Source of the DNA: Devosia crocina
GTDB taxonomy: Bacteria; Pseudomonadota; Alphaproteobacteria; Rhizobiales; Devosiaceae
NCBI RefSeq assembly: GCF_900116545.1
Contig: NZ_FPCK01000004.1
Span: forward strand, 186,001-250,000
Length of the DNA: 64,000 bases
Direction: 5' to 3'
Shown here: positions 61,404 to 64,000 of the stretch, piece after piece
Layout: every line of letters begins with the position of its first letter
Position numbering within the stretch: the stretch's first letter is position 1
The notes under the pieces: model-generated
Told to the model about the DNA's origin: nothing
What the model saw: only the letters and a program-made list of their open reading frames with translations
Database searches by the model: none
Translations under genes and position numbers: made by a program

Positions 61404-63176
61404 ATGGCCTATTTTCCTGCAGCATCGGCTGCTCCGGCGACAAGACACGCCCCTTCGCGCAAGCACCTTCTCAAGGCAGAGGACTGGCTTGGCTTGGCGG
61501 TTGTCACGTGCCTGATCGTTCTGGTTCTTGGTCCACTCGCAACCGTGCTGATCCAAGCCTTTGTTCCCGGTCTTTTCACCAGCCAGAACAGTCAGGCCGG
61601 GTTTTCCGGACTGCTGGAAGTGTTCAGCCGCCCCTTGTGGCAGCGTTCACTGACGAATTCGCTGTTCCTTGCCACCGTTGCAGCCGTTGTCGGCACGGTT
61701 CTGGGCTGTGCCTTGGCGCTCTCGCGGCAGTCAGCCAATCGGGCCGTAGCGGCAGCGCTTGATATCGCTGCCTGGGCCATCATCATCCTGCCCTCCTTTA
61801 TTCTGGCGCAGGGCTGGATGCTTTTTGCCACCCGCGGCGGTCTGGCAAATCAATGGCTGGGTCTGAGCTTTGTGCCGGACCTCGTGTTCAATCCCTGGGG
61901 ACTGGCCGTCATCATGAGCCTCAAGGCCTTCCCATTTGCCTATCTTGCCGTGTCGGCAGCCTTGCAATGGCGCATGGATGATTATGTGCACGCCGCGCGC
62001 CTGTGTGGCGCGTCTCCCATCCGTGTGCTCATGACTATCCGCATTCCGATGCTGCTGCCGGCAGCACTGTCGGGTGCTGTGCTGATCTTCATTGATGTCC
62101 TTGGCGATTTCGGTCTGCCCGCAGCTCTCGCCACGACCTATCGTTTTCCGACGCTGACCTATGCGATCTATGTCGCCATCAATCAGTCGCCGATCCGCTT
62201 CGATCTGGCAGGCGTGCTCGCCTTCTACGTCACCGCGATCATGCTGGCCGCGGTCATCGTCTATTTCTGGATCCTGCGGAATCGCCGTTTCGATTTCCTA
62301 GGCGGTAAGGCGCGACTATCAGACGGCCGCGGCAGCCACTCGCGCAGCGCTGACATCTTTGCTCTCGTGACACTGCTGGTCGCCCTTGTCATCCCTGTGG
62401 GGTCGAGCGTCCTTGTGTCGTTTACTGGCCGCATCAGTGATGGTTTCGGTCCCGGTAATCTGACCCTTGCCAACTACTTCGCCGTGCTCGAGACGGGTGG
62501 AGCCTTCCTGAGCGCGCTTCAGGCATCCCTCGGCATCGCGGCCCTGTCCGCCCTTGGTAGCGGCATCCTTGCAGCGGCCGCCGCCTATGTGGTGACCTTT
62601 TCCGATTTCCGCCTCAACAGGCTGATCGATCTCACCTGCACCCTTAGCCTGGCCGTACCCGGCGTGGTGCTCGGTATCGGCTATATCTTTGTGTGGAACT
62701 CACCGGTTCTCGACAGTCTGGGCCTTCGGCTCTATGGCAGCCCCTCCATCCTGGTTCTGGCAGGCGTTGCCGGTGCGATACCGATCGCCATCCGCCTGGT
62801 TCTTGGCGCTATGGCGCAGGTGCCGGCCAACATGCTTTCGGCGGCAGCGCTGCAGGGAGCAGGCTTGTGGCGGCGGATCGGCACCATCGTTATTCCGCTC
62901 GTTGCCGCTGCGCTGGTGTCTGCTACGCTTACCGCCTTCGGCTCCGCCATATTCGACCTCGCGATCAATTCCATTCTGCGGCCACCCCGCCTCGATGTTC
63001 TGCCGGTCTATGTCAACCGCGCTTTCGAACAGGGACAGTTCGGCGCCGCAACCGCGGCAACTCTGGTGGCCGGCGGCATCACGATCGCCATCCTCGTTAG
63101 TATCCGCTTTGCGACGGACCGCGCTATTCGCCGCCTTCTTCGTACCCAGCCCATCAGGGACAACACCCATGCTTGA
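61404..63176 (+). CDS. ferric ABC transporter permease (FbpB/AfuB-like, duplicated)
   Basis: 590 residues, with two copies of a permease core: segments at about 30-280 and 305-570. Each copy has an EAA-like loop: DDYVHAARLCGASPIRVLMT in the first and ANMLSAAALQGAGLWRRIGT in the second. This duplicated layout is diagnostic of FbpB-type proteins. It forms the channel for the ligand of the binding protein encoded just upstream (66 bases) and overlaps the ATPase gene by eight bases. The high-confidence class is Fe3+ or related; the ligand is inferred. Confidence 0.9.
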   Translation: MAYFPAASAAPATRHAPSRKHLLKAEDWLGLAVVTCLIVLVLGPLATVLIQAFVPGLFTSQNSQAGFSGLLEVFSRPLWQRSLTNSLFLATVAAVVGTVLGCALALSRQSANRAVAAALDIAAWAIIILPSFILAQGWMLFATRGGLANQWLGLSFVPDLVFNPWGLAVIMSLKAFPFAYLAVSAALQWRMDDYVHAARLCGASPIRVLMTIRIPMLLPAALSGAVLIFIDVLGDFGLPAALATTYRFPTLTYAIYVAINQSPIRFDLAGVLAFYVTAIMLAAVIVYFWILRNRRFDFLGGKARLSDGRGSHSRSADIFALVTLLVALVIPVGSSVLVSFTGRISDGFGPGNLTLANYFAVLETGGAFLSALQASLGIAALSALGSGILAAAAAYVVTFSDFRLNRLIDLTCTLSLAVPGVVLGIGYIFVWNSPVLDSLGLRLYGSPSILVLAGVAGAIPIAIRLVLGAMAQVPANMLSAAALQGAGLWRRIGTIVIPLVAAALVSATLTAFGSAIFDLAINSILRPPRLDVLPVYVNRAFEQGQFGAATAATLVAGGITIAILVSIRFATDRAIRRLLRTQPIRDNTHA

Positions 63177-64000
63177 AATAAGCGGCCTTACGCGGCGCTT
63201 CGGTCCTCAGACCGTGCTGAACGATGTCAGCCTCACCATTGCTCCAGGTCAGGTTGCCTGTATCGTGGGGCCATCGGGATGCGGCAAATCCACCCTCCTG
63301 CGCCTCGTTGCCGGTCTCGATCGCCCCGACCTTGGCACCATAGCGGTAAACGGCACGACGCTTTCCTCGCCTGGCTGGGCGCTGGAGCCCCATAAGCGCC
63401 AACTCAACATGGTGTTTCAGGACTATGCCCTGTGGCCCCATATGAGCGTCGAGAAAATCGTTGGCTATGGGCTTGATCGGCTTGATACGGAATCGCGCAA
63501 GACCAGGGTATTGGCTCTGCTTGATCAATTGCGCATTTCCGCCTTGGCCGACCGCCTGCCCTCGCAAATCTCGGGCGGGCAACAACAGCGCGTGGCGATC
63601 GCGCGTGCATTGGCGACCGATCCCGCTCTCCTTTTGCTCGACGAGCCGCTGTCCAATCTCGACGTGCAATTGCGCCTCGAGATGCGCAAGGAATTCAGCA
63701 CACTGTTCCGTTCGGTTGGCAAAACTGTTCTTTACGTGACGCATGACCCGCTTGAAGCAGCATCCTTTGCCGATGTGCTGGTGGTGATGAACAAGGGCGA
63801 AATTGAGCAGGTGGGTACGCCGGAGGCCCTGTTCGCCTCTCCCCGTTCCGCCTGGATCGCAACTCTTGCCGGTTACGATACCAGCATCGAAGGCACGTTG
63901 ATCGCGCACTCGGACGAGCGGGCCATCACCATGCAGGTCGGCGCTCAACCACTCCACATTGCGCATACCGGCAACAGCAAGCTTGCAACGGCACCTTCGG
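63169..64000 (+). CDS. ferric-type ABC transporter ATP-binding protein, cut by window edge
   Basis: 277 codons are visible from ATG 63169 (MLEISGLTRRFGPQTV). Walker A GPSGCGKSTLLRL, Q-loop VFQDYALWPHM, signature ISGGQQQRVAIARAL, Walker B LLLLDEPLSNLDVQL and H-loop VTHDPLEA are complete. The beginning of the C-terminal regulatory domain is seen (IEGTLIAHSDERAITM). It overlaps the permease gene by eight bases. It is the FbpC-type ATPase of the importer. The end lies past the window. Confidence 0.92.
   Translation, partial: MLEISGLTRRFGPQTVLNDVSLTIAPGQVACIVGPSGCGKSTLLRLVAGLDRPDLGTIAVNGTTLSSPGWALEPHKRQLNMVFQDYALWPHMSVEKIVGYGLDRLDTESRKTRVLALLDQLRISALADRLPSQISGGQQQRVAIARALATDPALLLLDEPLSNLDVQLRLEMRKEFSTLFRSVGKTVLYVTHDPLEAASFADVLVVMNKGEIEQVGTPEALFASPRSAWIATLAGYDTSIEGTLIAHSDERAITMQVGAQPLHIAHTGNSKLATAPS

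Overview
The window looks like a chromosome segment of an alphaproteobacterium of the order Hyphomicrobiales, probably Devosiaceae (Devosia/Pelagibacterium-like). The evidence is high-GC coding, an Irr-type iron regulator divergent from fabA-fabB, many sugar ABC importers with LacI/RpiR regulators, and GC-rich intergenic palindromic repeats of rhizobial style. The family-level placement is inference. I found no rRNA, tRNA, CRISPR array, insertion sequence or phage gene.

Layout: (1) 1-6328 is a sugar-uptake and catabolism locus: ABC permease, solute-binding protein, LacI regulator, TIM-barrel epimerase and Gfo/Idh dehydrogenase on the minus strand, with a divergent second LacI gene and a palindromic operator. 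(2) 6325-15503 is a complete ketocarotenoid cluster. It holds fni (IPP isomerase), crtE, crtW, crtZ, crtB, crtI and crtY, which should lead from IPP to an astaxanthin-type product. A two-gene ABC-2 exporter is inserted between crtE and crtW with 4-base stop/start overlaps. (3) 15746-22723 holds housekeeping and orphan genes: a membrane J-domain protein, a VWA-like protein, 6-phosphogluconate dehydrogenase, dGTPase, a DUF3253 protein, an unrecognised protein, an MFS transporter and a small secreted protein. (4) 22855-28893 has a decayed LysR gene followed by a Ugp-like glycerol-3-phosphate/glycerophosphodiester operon with its own RpiR regulator and a candidate operator.

(5) 29059-32373 encodes an Mfd-type translocase. 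It converges on (6) a tightly overlapping six-gene glycan operon (41260 down to 32363) in which two proteins are fusions: glycosyltransferase plus UDP-galactopyranose mutase, and GT4 plus a GH1-like glycosidase. I regard this operon and the exporter inside the carotenoid cluster as the best candidates for undescribed biology. (7) 41479-49320 holds an FhuF-type ferric reductase, an SH3 protein, a 2-hydroxyacid dehydrogenase, a repeat-filled gap, fabB-fabA, irr, arylamine N-acetyltransferase, a YdeI-like protein and a MarR regulator. (8) 49423-57780 holds an EmrA/FUSC-type efflux pair, DUF1697 plus ribokinase, rbfA-truB, a periplasmic protein, a 59-residue membrane protein and a TadE/TadG-like pair. 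(9) 58029-64000 holds a zinc alcohol dehydrogenase divergent from a LysR regulator that runs in frame, with no stop, into the solute-binding protein of an FbpABC-type ferric importer. The window ends inside that importer's ATPase.
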